In this document: positions 11,201 through 20,525 of the stretch, in pieces | Layout: each line of letters opens with the position of its first letter | Numbering within the stretch: the first letter of the stretch is position 1 | Origin: Epinephelus fuscoguttatus | Taxonomy: Eukaryota; Chordata; Actinopteri; Perciformes; Serranidae | Reading direction: 5' to 3' | Length of the DNA: 64,000 nucleotides | NCBI RefSeq assembly: GCF_011397635.1 | Contig: NC_064770.1 | Location: 32,202,598-32,266,597, forward strand | Made by a program: the position numbers and the translations under genes | Notes under the pieces: model-generated | The model's input: only the letters and a program-made list of their open reading frames with translations | Databases searched by the model: none | What the model was told of the DNA's origin: nothing

Positions 11201-14200
11201 CCAAAAGTCATCTTTGCCAAATCAGAAGGTGTAGGCAAATAAATCCTTTCCCAAGGCAGGAGCGGTGTGCTGCTACTGAAGTCTGTGGTAAAAAAGCTAT
11301 GTGTTGTGTTTTTGGTGATAGGAACTATTTCGAGCTTTTGAAAGTAGGACACAGTTGCAGGGCGGCTCTTGACATATGTGGAGCAGCAACACAATGACTC
11401 ACTGACACAGTCATTTCCTTCAGGGCCGAGAAAATACTGGCACAGAGAAAATGACGAGGCTGCAGGTTCTAATGTCAAATACCCAGGGACGGATTTAACA
11501 TCCCAATCACCAGAATACATGTTGGCATTGTATGTTTCTGCAAAACTATGTTTATGTTTTGTCTTAAAATACCTGTTTTTGGTGCCACTATTCCAGCCAG
11601 AAACACAGCGCTGTCTTGATTAAAAAAAAGCTTCTTTTCATGGCACTACCACAGCTAGAAATGCAGCGATGTCTCTGAGAAAAACAACCACTGTTGGTGG
11701 TCTGTTGTGGTCTGCAGCTTGACAGGCGTCTTGCCTGGGTGTTGAGCCATCCACCTTCCGTCCACCTCCCATTGACAAAGTCAGCTCATACACTACATCA
11801 CTTTGGGGAATTGTGTCTCTGCTTTTTTGCTGACGATGTTGTTCTGTTTGGGTTCATCACAGCAGACTCGGTTTGCAGCCGAGTGTGAAGCAGTCGGCGT
11901 GTGAGTTAGCACCTCCATGTATGAGGCCATGGTTCTCTGCTGGAAACCGGTGGATTGCCCCCTCTGGGTTGGGAAAGAGTTACTGCCCCAAGCAAGGGAG
12001 TTCAAGTATCTCAGGGTCTTGTTCAAGAGTGTGGGTAGAATGGAGCGTGAGATGGATCGGCGGTTTGATGTGGCGTCTGCAGTGATGCAGGCGCTATGCC
12101 AGATCATTGTGGTGAAGAGGGAGCTGAGCTGGCAGGTGAAGCTTTCGATTTACTGGTCCATCTATGTCCCAGCTTTCACCTATGGTCATGAGCTCTGGGT
12201 AGTAACCGAAAGAATGAGATCGCGGATACAAGCAGCTGAAATGAGCTTCCTCAGAAGGGTGTCTGGGCTCAGCCTTAGAGATAGGGTGAAGAGCTCGGAC
12301 ATCCAGAGGGAGCTCGGAGTAGAACCGCTGCTCCTTCGTGTCAAAAGGGGTCAGTTGAGGTGGTTCAAGTATCTGATCATGATGCCTCCTGGCCGCCTCC
12401 CACTGGTAGGAGGCCCCAGGGCAGACCCAGAACACACTGGAGGGTTTACATATCTCATCTGGCCTGGGAACGCCTTGGGATCCCTCAGGAGGAGCTGGAA
12501 AGTGTTGCTGGGAAGAGGGACGTCTGGGGTGCTCGGCCTGCTGCCCCCGTGACCCGGCCCCAGATACAGATGAAAATGGATGGTCTTTTGAGAGGTTGAT
12601 ATATATGAAACGTACAAATGTTACGGATCCATTGTTTGCAGAAATGTACAATGTCAACATTTTCCTCTGGTGATTCACTAAGAAGAAAGAAAATCAAAAA
12701 GATAAAGGTCATCCTACCGGTGACGACAGTGGGATCGATGTCAAAGGTGTCATTGACGGGATCAATGGTGCCCCTCCTGTAGTATCTCTGGCAGAGTGAG
12801 AGTGCACTTCCGTTATAACCGACGCCCAATGCGTATGCATACCGCCCCAGTGAGATCTGAGGTAGAGCCATGTACTGAAGAGGAAACGAGAGACAGGGAA
12901 TTAAAACTAACAGGAGAGCAGCTTATAATGATGCACTCATCAGGTATCAGATGTTCATATCTTCTCTGCAAGAAACATGGGAAATAGGGTCCAGGTTGAA
13001 AAATACTGGCGTTACCCTTCAAAGCAGTCCACTGAATTGACTCCTTGTAGTTATTATTAAGCTACCTGCTCTATGGCGAAGTGGATGCGGCTGTACAGCT
13101 CCTCCTGCGTGTGGACGGCCTGAGGAGCGCCGTCCTTGTATCCCTTCAGGAAAAGGTGCTTGAATGCAGCTGTGTTGTCCTCTTTAAACGTCACCACCAT
13201 CTGGTTGCTCAGTCCGAACAGCACCAGCTGAGAGGCAGGAACAAAACAAACGAGCTTCAACAAATGGGCAGAAAAGTAGTTATGACATAATGGGCACAGA
13301 ACTAAACAATGATGTAATGACACCACAGCGTGAAGCTGGATCCACCTGCACGGTCACGATGATGATTTTGAGCAGCTGCAGACCCAGTTTGAAAGGCTTG
13401 CGTCCCTTGGCGTGATACTTGTCACAAGGGCTCATGAAGAAGTACTTGAGCTTCCTCCTCAGGGCCTCCTCCTCCTCCTCCTCCTCCTCTTCCTCCTGCT
13501 TCTGAGGGGGCTCAGAGCCCACCAGAGTAGTGGGACGAGGGTTTCCTCCCACAAGATGGTCCTGGGACCCATAGCCGGCCACGGAGGAGAGGAGCCTGTC
13601 CTTCTCTAGGAATGACAAAGAAATGCACAGTTTCAGACAGGTGATGAACCTTAGACATGATCAGCATTAATTAAATGAGAAAGATTTAGAACAGGACTTT
13701 CTTAAAGCTGGGGCACTAACAAGAGACAGAATCAGTCAGAGCTGAAGCAGAAGAGGCCGACGCATCGTGACTTTTAGTCACTATGAATCAAAGAACACTT
13801 CCTATAATGCAGCTGGACGTCATCCTTCATTCAGAGCTGCAACATTTACTGTACAACTTATAATAGCCTGGCTATTATTTGCTTAAATCAATGAACTCAA
13901 CGGTGCGAAATTTGGTGTTGCGTTAGTCGGGCGAGTTTGAACACACGTGCTTCATACATGTGTGAAATCGATGACTGAACTTCTGCAGGTACGTCCTCAG
14001 CGTCATACGTCTCTGGAGGATCTCAATGCTGATTGGCTAACGAGGGGCAAATTGGTCGCTGAAGTTCGGATTTTTCTGAGATTTATGTTATTCCGCAATA
14101 TCTACACAATCAGCCATTGAACGTCTACAATAGTCTTTTGATTTGCTAAAACATCAATTGCATAACCTGAAGTTCGTACTTAACTCAGACAAAACAAAAT

Positions 14201-16298
14201 GGATGCTGTTCACTGAGGCTGAGTCTTTCGATATTCATTCTGCAAATAACTCATCCATAGAGAGAGTCAAACAGTACAAACACCTTGGTACCTGGCTGGA
14301 CGACAATCTTGATTTTAAGCACCACATTGAATTTCTGACGGCCAAATTGAGGACAATACTCAGCTTCCTGTACAGAAATAAGAGCTGTTTCCTTTAGTAC
14401 ATAGAAAAAGAATTGTAGAATGTGCACTGAGATCACTTGATGTTGTCACCACCCAGCCCTAAGGTGATCCTTACAGCAGCCACCACTGCCGCCTTTACCA
14501 AAAGGTTGTCTGGCCACATTTGGCTGAAAGACAGGAACAGTATTGGTATTTGCTCATTAATAAAGCTTTGATGCTTCCACCCTACGTTTCATCCCTTTTA
14601 ACTGTGACCTTGGGTCGACGTCAGCAAAGGGACGCGGTCGCAAGAGGTTCCCACCGCCGAATCAAACTGGATCAGATTCCTTAAGGAGGCTTCAGGATAA
14701 GAGAGTAACTCCGGAATCTGAGCCAAGTCCTCAACGAGGGTGCGTCTCAAGCCTGTTGTAGACGGGAAGTTTCAGACGTAAATACGAATTCATTAACTGT
14801 GACCTCACATAACCTTGGTACTCGTTCACAGAACAGGTTGTTGCTTCACGCTCCACTAAAGCCCAGCATACACTGTACGATTTTTGACCGGATTTGACCC
14901 GATATTTGAGACGCACGACCTGCCGATGCTTGGGCTAGACTTACGCTTTGTCGTACGTCTTTTGCCGTGCAGTGTACGGGGGGGGGGGGGGGGGAGGGGG
15001 GATTCGCACAGTTGAAGCAGAGCCACGAGCCGATTCACCAACGTCTGTGCATTTATTCCTCACTGCGCCTGCACGAAGACATAGATCACCATGGCGACGC
15101 GTCGGTGGACTGTAAATATGGAGGCCAGGTTGGTTGAGCTGTGGCAACAGTATGAGTGCCTGTTCGACGTTTCTTCTTCCACCTACCACGACCGCTATCA
15201 ACGAGAGAAACGCTGGCAGGAGATAGCCAATATTCTTCAGCTACCTGGTAAGTTTTTTCTGCTCTCATTTTCAAGCAAGCGCAACAAACATACAAGCTAG
15301 CACACTAGACGAGGTACAACACACTCACACACACACAGAGGGTGCACCCGGCTGTAGCCAGCTTACCTCCAACTCTCGTTGTAAAATGGACAAACCATAC
15401 TGTCCACGTCTCTAAAGCCATCTGCGAGTCCATACACGCTGATGCCTCTTCTTTTTGGACGTTTCAGCACACAGTATAGCGCAAATCATCAAAGCAAACC
15501 GCTTGTCCTGCTTCTGCAACATCGGCACTTCCGGAACAAATCGGAGCTTTCAAATGTATCTTTATTGACAACTGTCAACGGGGCAGGACAATCAGCAGGG
15601 GCTGACGAGCTGTTTTCACATAAATCGTGAGCTTTGGCCGCACATCGCAGACGATTCACTCGTACAAAGTGACCTGGTATTAACAACAAGATTTTATAAA
15701 TCGTACAGCGTATGCTGGGCTTAATCCGAACAAACTTTTAATGTCTCCCTCAATTAATATCCCTGTCTTAAATAAAGGTAGTATTGTGTCATTCCGGTTG
15801 CGTCCATCATGTCCATTGCACCGCCCGGTGGGAATTTGTATCTAATTGAGTCTACATTAACTTTACATGTAAATCACTCATGCAAATTAATTTGGGGGGG
15901 GGGGCAAACCAAATCCTACTGAAGGCCCCCAAATGTCTAGGACCGGCCCTGCAGACAAATGTGTAAAATCGGTGGTTTGTAATTGTTTCTGTAAGTCATT
16001 TATTGTTTAACTGGCCTGAGCTTGAGGAACTGGGACCAGCTCTAACTGGGACCAGCTCAATAAATAAACTGGGCTGCATCATAATAATATATCTATATTA
16101 AACACACCATACTGTGATCGACGCCACTATAAAAAACAAACAGACATGATTTAATATAAGCATTTTGCAGTACTAATTATATCTGGCTCATCCATGAACA
16201 GAGACACAGATGAACCGGCGCCATGAAGCAGAGACAGAGACAATAGGAATCAAACCTGTGGCGCTGTCCGCGACGTGAGTGTAACTTGAAGACGCCAT
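2901..16298 (-). CDS. mcoln1: Mucolipin-1 (TRPML1) lysosomal cation channel, 13 coding exons
   Basis: Six-transmembrane TRP channel that releases Ca2+, Fe2+ and Zn2+ from late endosomes and lysosomes and is gated by PI(3,5)P2. The coding exons, from 16298 downward, are 16298-16256, 13605-13346, 13227-13066, 12874-12718, 11003-10922, 10833-10737, 7544-7445, 7325-7219, 5566-5417, 5320-5219, 5093-4971, 3703-3497 and 3035-2901. All junctions are GT..AG and the frame is continuous: 1725 nt, 574 residues, close to the roughly 580 usual for mucolipin-1. Visible landmarks are an N-terminal dileucine (EKDRLL), a polybasic segment [16 protein letters not shown]1 near residues 92-112, a cysteine-bearing luminal loop with NxS/T sites, a pore with NGDDMF, TM6 ending ALITGAYDT, and a C-terminal CSFLCCFDC cluster. 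The start ATG has A at -3 and G at +4. The introns are full of transposons. The 1a or 1b paralogue is not decided. Confidence 0.95.
3497..3703 (-). CDS. mcoln1: mcoln1 exon 12: pore helix, selectivity filter, TM6
   Basis: Residues 462-530. [17 protein letters not shown] holds the pore helix and the NGDD filter. TM6 is [20 protein letters not shown], followed by YDT at the inner gate. Donor ATCATG|GTACGC. Confidence 0.97.
3885..4720. repeat. Three-copy AT-rich tandem repeat in mcoln1 intron 11
   Basis: The block CTCTTTCCAGGTCATTTC with TTTTAAAATTATGTTACA upstream recurs near 4133, 4375 and 4648, giving periods of about 240 and 270 bp. Copies are diverged and separated by A-runs. Confidence 0.7.
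4971..5093 (-). CDS. mcoln1: mcoln1 exon 11: TM5
   Basis: Residues 421-461, [20 protein letters not shown], then [20 protein letters not shown] and K. The FCCC and [14 protein letters not shown] strings are hallmarks of mucolipin TM5. Confidence 0.95.
5161..5209. repeat. (GT)n / (CA)n microsatellite
   Basis: About 24 uninterrupted dinucleotides in mcoln1 intron 10. On the transcribed (minus) strand it reads CA and starts 8-9 bases after the exon 10 donor. Confidence 0.97.
5219..5320 (-). CDS. mcoln1: mcoln1 exon 10: TM4, followed by weak donor and CA repeat
   Basis: Residues 387-420, [20 protein letters not shown], then [14 protein letters not shown]. The donor AAC|GTGGGT departs from consensus. 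A roughly 49-bp CA tract begins 8-9 bases into the intron. Confidence 0.95.
5417..5566 (-). CDS. mcoln1: mcoln1 exon 9: S2-S3 linker and TM3
   Basis: Residues 337-386, [20 protein letters not shown] followed by [20 protein letters not shown] (TM3) and IKIGIESK. Donor AAG|GTTAGT. Confidence 0.95.
5691..6005. mobile_element. hAT-like MITE in mcoln1 intron 8
   Basis: Ends GAGCTGCAGCTAACGATTA and, inverted, TGATCGTTGCAGCTCT. An 8-bp direct repeat ACACAATA stands on both sides (5683-5690 and 6006-6013), as expected of hAT insertions. Confidence 0.7.
7219..7325 (-). CDS. mcoln1: mcoln1 exon 8: TM2
   Basis: Residues 301-336. The hydrophobic run [20 protein letters not shown] is TM2, followed by ILRGILLQH. 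Donor CAC|GTAAGA. Confidence 0.95.
7445..7544 (-). CDS. mcoln1: mcoln1 exon 7: luminal domain
   Basis: Residues 268-300, [16 protein letters not shown] ... [12 protein letters not shown]. The DNKAHSGK string and ECK cysteine match mucolipin-1. Acceptor GTCAG|ATC, donor ACACG|GTGAGT. Confidence 0.95.
8134..9190. mobile_element. Non-autonomous hAT element with exact 8-bp target duplication
   Basis: Starts CAGTGTTGG and ends CCAACACTG. It is flanked by ACTATAAG at 8126-8133 and 9191-9198. Length 1057 bp. No transposase frame was recognised. Confidence 0.85.
9577..10095. repeat. Direct ~70-bp duplication flanking a 330-bp insertion
   Basis: GTGTTGTCATATAACATTA ... GCAAACTAAACATAA at about 9577-9650 recurs as GTGTTGTCATATATAACATT ... 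GCAAACTAAAAATA at about 10035-10100. Between them lies a separate repeat with GTTTCCATCC at both ends and a CTTCTTCTTCTTC run. Confidence 0.55.
10104..10334 (-). pseudogene. Transposon-borne exon of unidentified family (copy A)
   Basis: Opens [17 protein letters not shown], lysine-rich middle, then [20 protein letters not shown] and [10 protein letters not shown] followed by a GT donor-like site. The same pattern TRVNxxxAFxxWxxL ... LLIDR/LLDR-GT occurs in a second transposon at 38459-38645. It looks like the first coding exon of a DNA-transposon protein, possibly DNA-binding. I do not recognise the family. Confidence 0.45.
10737..10833 (-). CDS. mcoln1: mcoln1 exon 6: luminal domain
   Basis: Residues 235-267, reading [16 protein letters not shown] and [13 protein letters not shown]. 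The [10 protein letters not shown] string is strongly conserved in mucolipins. Donor ACG|GTGAGC. The next intron (7545-10736) is almost entirely transposon sequence. Confidence 0.95.
10922..11003 (-). CDS. mcoln1: mcoln1 exon 5: luminal domain
   Basis: Residues 208-234, [11 protein letters not shown] ... [11 protein letters not shown] is a possible glycosylation site. The donor is read as TACAA|GTCAGT, because that phase completes K235 with the G of exon 6 and restores the family motif FYKLINVTI. Confidence 0.9.
11800..12600 (+). mobile_element. Rex3/RTE-like LINE 3' fragment
   Basis: Decayed end of a reverse-transcriptase ORF in mcoln1 intron 4, antisense to the gene. Visible strings are [59 protein letters not shown] and [18 protein letters not shown]. 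These are typical of the abundant teleost Rex3-type LINE. The frame 11917-12552 is open only in part of the true coding order, with frameshifts after about 12370. It is 5'-truncated. Confidence 0.75.
12718..12874 (-). CDS. mcoln1: mcoln1 exon 4: luminal (polycystin-mucolipin) domain
   Basis: Residues 156-207. Contains [23 protein letters not shown] and VNDTFDIDP, all typical of the large S1-S2 luminal domain. NGS is a likely N-glycosylation site. Donor is ACCG|GTAGGA. Confidence 0.95.
13066..13227 (-). CDS. mcoln1: mcoln1 exon 3: end of TM1 and start of luminal loop
   Basis: Residues 102-155, starting [20 protein letters not shown] and ending HFAIEQ. The segment FGLSNQ..VTF is characteristic of mucolipins just after TM1. 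Splice sites are CTCAG|CTGG and CAG|GTAGC. Confidence 0.95.
13346..13605 (-). CDS. mcoln1: mcoln1 exon 2: dileucine, Glu run, PI(3,5)P2-binding region, start of TM1
   Basis: Residues 15-101. Holds EKDRLL, then a run of about ten glutamates written by a GAG/GAA repeat, then [14 protein letters not shown] and KGRKPFKL. Known mucolipin-1 biology places phosphoinositide-binding arginines and lysines in this basic stretch. TM1 begins at [10 protein letters not shown]. The acceptor is CCTAG and the donor CAG|GTGGAT. Confidence 0.95.
14080..14640 (+). mobile_element. L2/Maui-like LINE fragment
   Basis: Frame with [35 protein letters not shown] and [15 protein letters not shown], matching the end of the reverse transcriptase of fish CR1/L2-group LINEs. 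It continues with frameshifts ([15 protein letters not shown]). Lies in mcoln1 intron 1. Confidence 0.7.
14860..15721 (+). mobile_element. PIF/Harbinger-like element with TAA target duplication
   Basis: Terminal inverted repeats AGCCCAGCATACACTGTACG and, inverted at the right, AGCCCAGCATACGCTGTACG. TAA flanks both ends (14857-14859, 15722-15724), typical of PIF/Harbinger. Length 862 bp. It carries a MADF-type exon (15091-15247) and a 17-base G run (14978-14994) but no transposase. Confidence 0.85.
15091..15247 (+). pseudogene. MADF/Myb-like first exon of a Harbinger accessory protein
   Basis: [52 protein letters not shown], then donor CCTG|GTAAGT. Spaced tryptophans and the LVELWQ..ECLFD pattern are those of the MADF/Myb-SANT-like proteins that Harbinger transposons encode beside their nuclease. 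No downstream exons remain. Confidence 0.7.
16256..16298 (-). CDS. mcoln1: mcoln1 coding exon 1 (start codon)
   Basis: Encodes [14 protein letters not shown] plus one base. The donor after CACAG is GTTTGA. The leftover G joins AG of exon 2 to give E of the EKDRLL sorting motif. This short cytosolic leader is not conserved, so its assignment rests on frame, Kozak context and the promoter just upstream. Confidence 0.85.
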
Positions 16299-16439
16299 GA
16301 TGACGATCACACAGGGAAGATGGAGGAGGACATGTTCAGCACAGACACCGAGCACTGACTGGATTCATGTTTTTTATCATCACACATAAAGGATGCTGTG
16401 GTGTCGCAGTGTGTTGATGACACATAACGTAAACAGATC

Positions 16440-16490
16440 GCAGCTTTCTGGTGACCACGTGACTCTCCGCCACGTGACCGGTGTCTGTGT
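16440..16490 (-). promoter_or_regulatory. mcoln1: Paired CACGTG (CLEAR-like) boxes upstream of mcoln1
   Basis: CACGTG occurs at 16456-16461 and 16471-16476, 15 bp apart and about 155-180 bp upstream of the ATG. On the minus strand they read GTCACGTGGT and GTCACGTGGC, each matching eight of ten positions of the CLEAR consensus GTCACGTGAC. TFEB/TFE3 regulation of MCOLN1 through such sites is known in mammals. Function here is inferred. Confidence 0.65.
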
Positions 16491-16559
16491 TGCTGTGAGG
16501 AAAACATGAGCTGTGACATGTCGTCATTCATTCAGGCAGATAACATGTCATCATAGGGT

Positions 16560-18420
16560 TAATATTTAGTGTGAGGATGAGTCACTTTACTCAGTTATTT
16601 TTATAATGCAAATAAATAATAATGTTCAGGATGAAGACGCCATATTTACAAAGGAAGAAAGATGAATGTTAAAATAAATATGTTTGATGTAAAAGTTTAT
16701 TTTAGTCAAGATAAAAATGAAAAAACTTGTGCTGTTTATCATATAATTTTTATTTTTATTTATTTATTTTCAATTTTTTTTTTTTAATTTTTTTTTTTTG
16801 GACGAGGAGCCTGGCAATTAGTTGCCACCTTTGCTTATCTGCCTTAGTGATGGTAATTTATCTTTATTTATTTATTTATTCATGTATTTAAGTATATTAT
16901 TATTTTTAATATTATTATTATTATTGTTATTATATTTCGTAATTTTATTATTATTGTATTTTTTTTAATTTTATTTATTTATTGCTGTTCTTTATATTTC
17001 TTAAAATTGCTTCATTTTATTTGCTTTAATCCTGCACTGTTTTAAGTTTGTTTTAAAAAGTGCTTTATAATTATTATTATTATTATTTTCATTATTTTTC
17101 CATATTAAGAAGAACTTCTCAGGATGCCAATTTTCCTGCACTTTATTTATGTATTTAAACAATATAGCGTTTAACTCAAAAACAGCTATTAAGATTTTGA
17201 AGTTATTATATTATAAAAATATAGTTATATTAATATATATTATTATCACATAGCTCTGTATTATTCAAAGGGAGCTGACAAAAATAATCAATGTTAAAAG
17301 GGTAGATGTTGTAAGCTGAGGCTTTAGCGTAAACTTTTTTTGGTCCTGTATTTTTATTGTTGTTTTTTTGTTTTAAATGCCAAAAAAGTATTAACTTAAT
17401 GTTTATTTATTGTCTATCTACCAGTGAATTTAAGTTTTATAAGTTGGAAAATGATCAAAATAAAGTATTAGTATATTAGTATTAGTATATTATATGCTTA
17501 TAATAAGATGCAAATAAAACAAACTCCGTCGTTATAAAATGTATTTTTTAAGTTGTTGTGGTTTTTGTTTTCCATGTCTATGCATCCATACCTCTGTAAA
17601 TAAACATGTGTATGATAAAGAAAGTGAAAAAATAAATAATAAGTAAAACTATGACTCAGGCTCAAGTACCACTTCACTTTTTTTTTTTATTTTAGTAGTT
17701 TTTTTTAAGTTTAACAGAGAAATGAACAGTGCCATCAGTTATAATAAGCACATGAAACACATTCAGCAGGGCCGTAGCAAGACTGTAGATAAACTGAGGT
17801 CAGGGGGTGCACTTGATTCTTTGCAGGTGCTTTGAGAATACATAGTTTGTTTTTGTTCCATACGTGTTGGATTAGCAGCTGCAAAAAATGCGCAATCCTT
17901 TTGTGAATCAGCGCCTATGTTTAAGCACTGTTTGTCATTTTAGAACGCTAACTCCACTATGTTGTCTATAACCCACGAAGTCACACACACGTGCAAAGAC
18001 ACACAGGATACGACCTCAGTGTCAACACCAGTAGCTACTGCCCTGATTAAGAATCTATTTTACAGAGGTGAAACATGCAGCTGGAATGAAACAGAGAAAA
18101 AAAACACCTTTAAGAAATAATCTCACAGTCTGGACCTCTCTCTGTAAAAGAAAACATTGTGTAGCATTAAAAGGTGTTGTGACACTATGTTTATTGACAT
18201 CATAGAAACAAGGGATGCTCTAATTAAAAGGGCAACTTCACTTTCACACTATGAGGCAATGGCTGTCATCACAAGTACTTTCATTCCTCAAATAATCTGT
18301 TGACTAACTGATTCATTTTCTTTTTAATCTTAAAGTCTAGAAATAGTGTAGAAGTGCAATCACACTTTCCCAAAGCCTGGTGACATTATTTAATAAAGGT
18401 TATTTCATTAAAACATGTTG
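16560..18420. other. AT-rich spacer between mcoln1 and trappc5
   Basis: Long T- and ATT-rich runs, several TTTATT words, no coding or RNA gene recognised. It probably contains the trappc5 3' flank. TTTATT at 18190-18195 could serve as a distant minus-strand AATAAA. Confidence 0.5.
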
Positions 18421-18431
18421 ACCTGTTGGAC

Positions 18432-18694
18432 TTAAAAGGTCCAGTGTGTGGGATTTAGTGCCATCTAGTGGTGAGAATGCAGATTGCAGCCAGCTGAAAC
18501 TTCTCCCCAAGCATGCAGAACTACGGTGGCTGACGAGAAAACATGAATGGCCCTATGTAGAGACAGTGTTTGGTTTGTCAGTTCAGGAATAGCACCCACT
18601 CTGTATGTAGATATAAATGGCTCATTCTAAAATAACAAAAACAAATCTTATTTTCAAGTGATTATAAACTATAAACGACACACTGGAGCTTTAG
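18432..18694. repeat. TTAA-type MITE (copy 1)
   Basis: Left end AGTGTGTGGGATTTAGTG after TTAA at 18432. The right end CACACTGGAGCTTTAG is the inverted partner. It shares its ends and body (GCAGATTGCA, GTGTTTGGTTTGTC, TATTTTCA) with the better-preserved copy at 57586-57944. Confidence 0.65.
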
Positions 18695-19007
18695 AAGTCA
18701 GAGGAGTACTGTTGAAAACACCAAAATGATGGATGATCTGTGATGCAAACTGTGACGTGAAACCACAAATTAAAAGTGAGCTTCAGTAAACAACTTTGTG
18801 ACACTTCATGAGGACTAACAGGAGTGAGATAATCCATAAAAACATGGAGCCACAGCATGTTTCTGCTCTAAACGTGGCTCAGTACGCTGCCGTCATCCCT
18901 CCCTCCTGTCTCATAAGTTACCACAAGGAAATTCAGTCAGGAACAAACACCAGTCTGGACCCGGATGATTTCATTCATCCTGTATTGATAAACATCTCTC
19001 CAGTCTT

Positions 19008-20203
19008 TTATCTGCCGTCCAGAGCTTTGTCCCTGGCTATGACTGACTCGTTAAACTTTATCATCAGCGTGGTGCCTTTGTGCCAGTGGGCGGTGACCTT
19101 GGCGGGGAAGCCGCTGTGTGTGAGGATGGCCTCCACGATGCCCGCGGTGAAGGCAGCGCAGTTCAAGCTGCTGTTCTCCTTGGGCACAGAGATGTACGCG
19201 TTGATAAGCGGCTCCTTTTCTATGATGTAATAGGTCTTGTCATCATCGTTGGCCTGCTCCAGCTTGTCGGCCTCCTTCCCGAACAAAGACTTCCACACAT
19301 TCACCTGAAAGGAAAGAAAAATGTTAGTTAAGAAGTTACTCGACTCTAAAACCATCAGCTGCACTTTGAGCCTGGTCTCACTCCGAAGTCGTTGGGATCC
19401 GGCGCTTGGGTTGTGACTTGAGGCATCAGAAACCAATGAAAAAAGGTGTCTTTAACGTCGGCATGATACGCAGCTTGTTGCTGTTTTAGTTTATCGGCGC
19501 CCTGAGGCGTCAGGGGTGAAACACGGCGGGACAAGGATGAAAGTCAAGGCAGCAAAAGTCCAACTGGGTGGGCGTTGGGTCCAACAAACACTGACTTTCA
19601 CCTGAGAGAGTGGTGTTCGCATCCCATAAGATTATAAAGCCAAAGCCTGTTATTTTTTCCTAAACCTAACCACATGCTGTGTTGTATTGACGTAGTGTGT
19701 TTATTTTGAAAGAGACTGTATGTAAGTGTTAAATTTCCTGTGAAAACAGAAGTGTATCTTGAAAGAAGACAATGCATGTAACAGGCAGAACTTGACATGG
19801 CGTCCCAGAACGTCAACAACCAACGCACCCAGGGTACCTTGCACGTTGTATCTGGACGTGGAAAGTCCATGACCAAACGTCAATATGTGACGAGGTCAGA
19901 GTGAGAATGTGTTGGTACTTTACATCAGCTCACCTTGATGAAGAGCAGCATATTCAGCACTTTGGTCTCCCTCTTCCCGTTCTTCTCTCTCAGCACCAGC
20001 ACGTCCAGCATGCTGGCTCCCACACTCTGGCCCATGTCCGCCAGGCGTGTCTGCAGCTCCGACACCGAGTACACGCGGCTCTGACAGTACTGGACCATCT
20101 CTGAGAACAGCAGGGCAAAAGCGCTCACGCTGACCTCAGTCTTGGGGCGGGTCAGGGGGCGCTCCAGGATGTTGGATTTTCCCCGAGTGAACCGCGTGTC
20201 CAT
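19008..20203 (-). CDS. trappc5: TRAPP complex subunit 5 (Bet3 family), two coding exons
   Basis: Core subunit of the TRAPP tethering complexes that act in ER-Golgi and intra-Golgi vesicle traffic. The protein begins MDTRFTRGKSNILERPLTRP, continues TEVSVSAFALLFSEMVQYCQ, and ends KVTAHWHKGTTLMIKFNESV followed by IARDKALDGR. Diagnostic strings are GKEADKLEQANDDDKTYYII and SVPKENSSLNCAAFTAGIVE. Exons are 20203-19934 (90 codons) and 19304-19008 (98 codons plus TAA), joined in phase 0 at CAAG|GTGAGC and TTTCAG|GTGAAT. The total of 188 residues equals the usual length. The start ATG lies 4 nt into the exon after a good acceptor (CCAACAG|AAAATGG), so a 5' noncoding exon must lie further right. As I recall, human TRAPPC5 has an uninterrupted coding exon. 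Confidence 0.96.
19372..19910. repeat. MITE-like repeat in the trappc5 intron
   Basis: Ends are imperfect inverted copies: CTCACTCCGAAGTCGT on the left, and the reverse complement CTCACTCTGACCTCGT on the right. It occupies nearly all of the 629-bp intron. No target-site duplication was verified. Confidence 0.5.
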
Positions 20204-20525
20204 TTTCTGTTGGAGAGTGACAGCAGCACAGGTTAGTATCTCCTAACACACACATGCAGATCATAACTAGTCAGTGTTGTTAGCTAACAGGAAACTAGGC
20301 GTGTGTACTATTTTTTATTTTTACATGTATTGACACAGATATCTGCACAATTCATGTTCATGGCCAATAGCAGTATTTCCAAACTAGTGGTGCTGCTATA
20401 ATGATGCTACTGCTCCTCATGCCATCAGTTTGAGAACCTGTAAGTTACCTGTTTGAACAGTGAAATATGAACACTAGAGTGTACATGAAATGTGTTTGGA
20501 ATTTGGGTAGACAAAAGGCCTATAT

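Noticed and set aside
11917-12552. 211-codon open frame as a host gene
   Set aside because: It is the decayed end of a LINE reverse transcriptase, repeated at 53310-53510.
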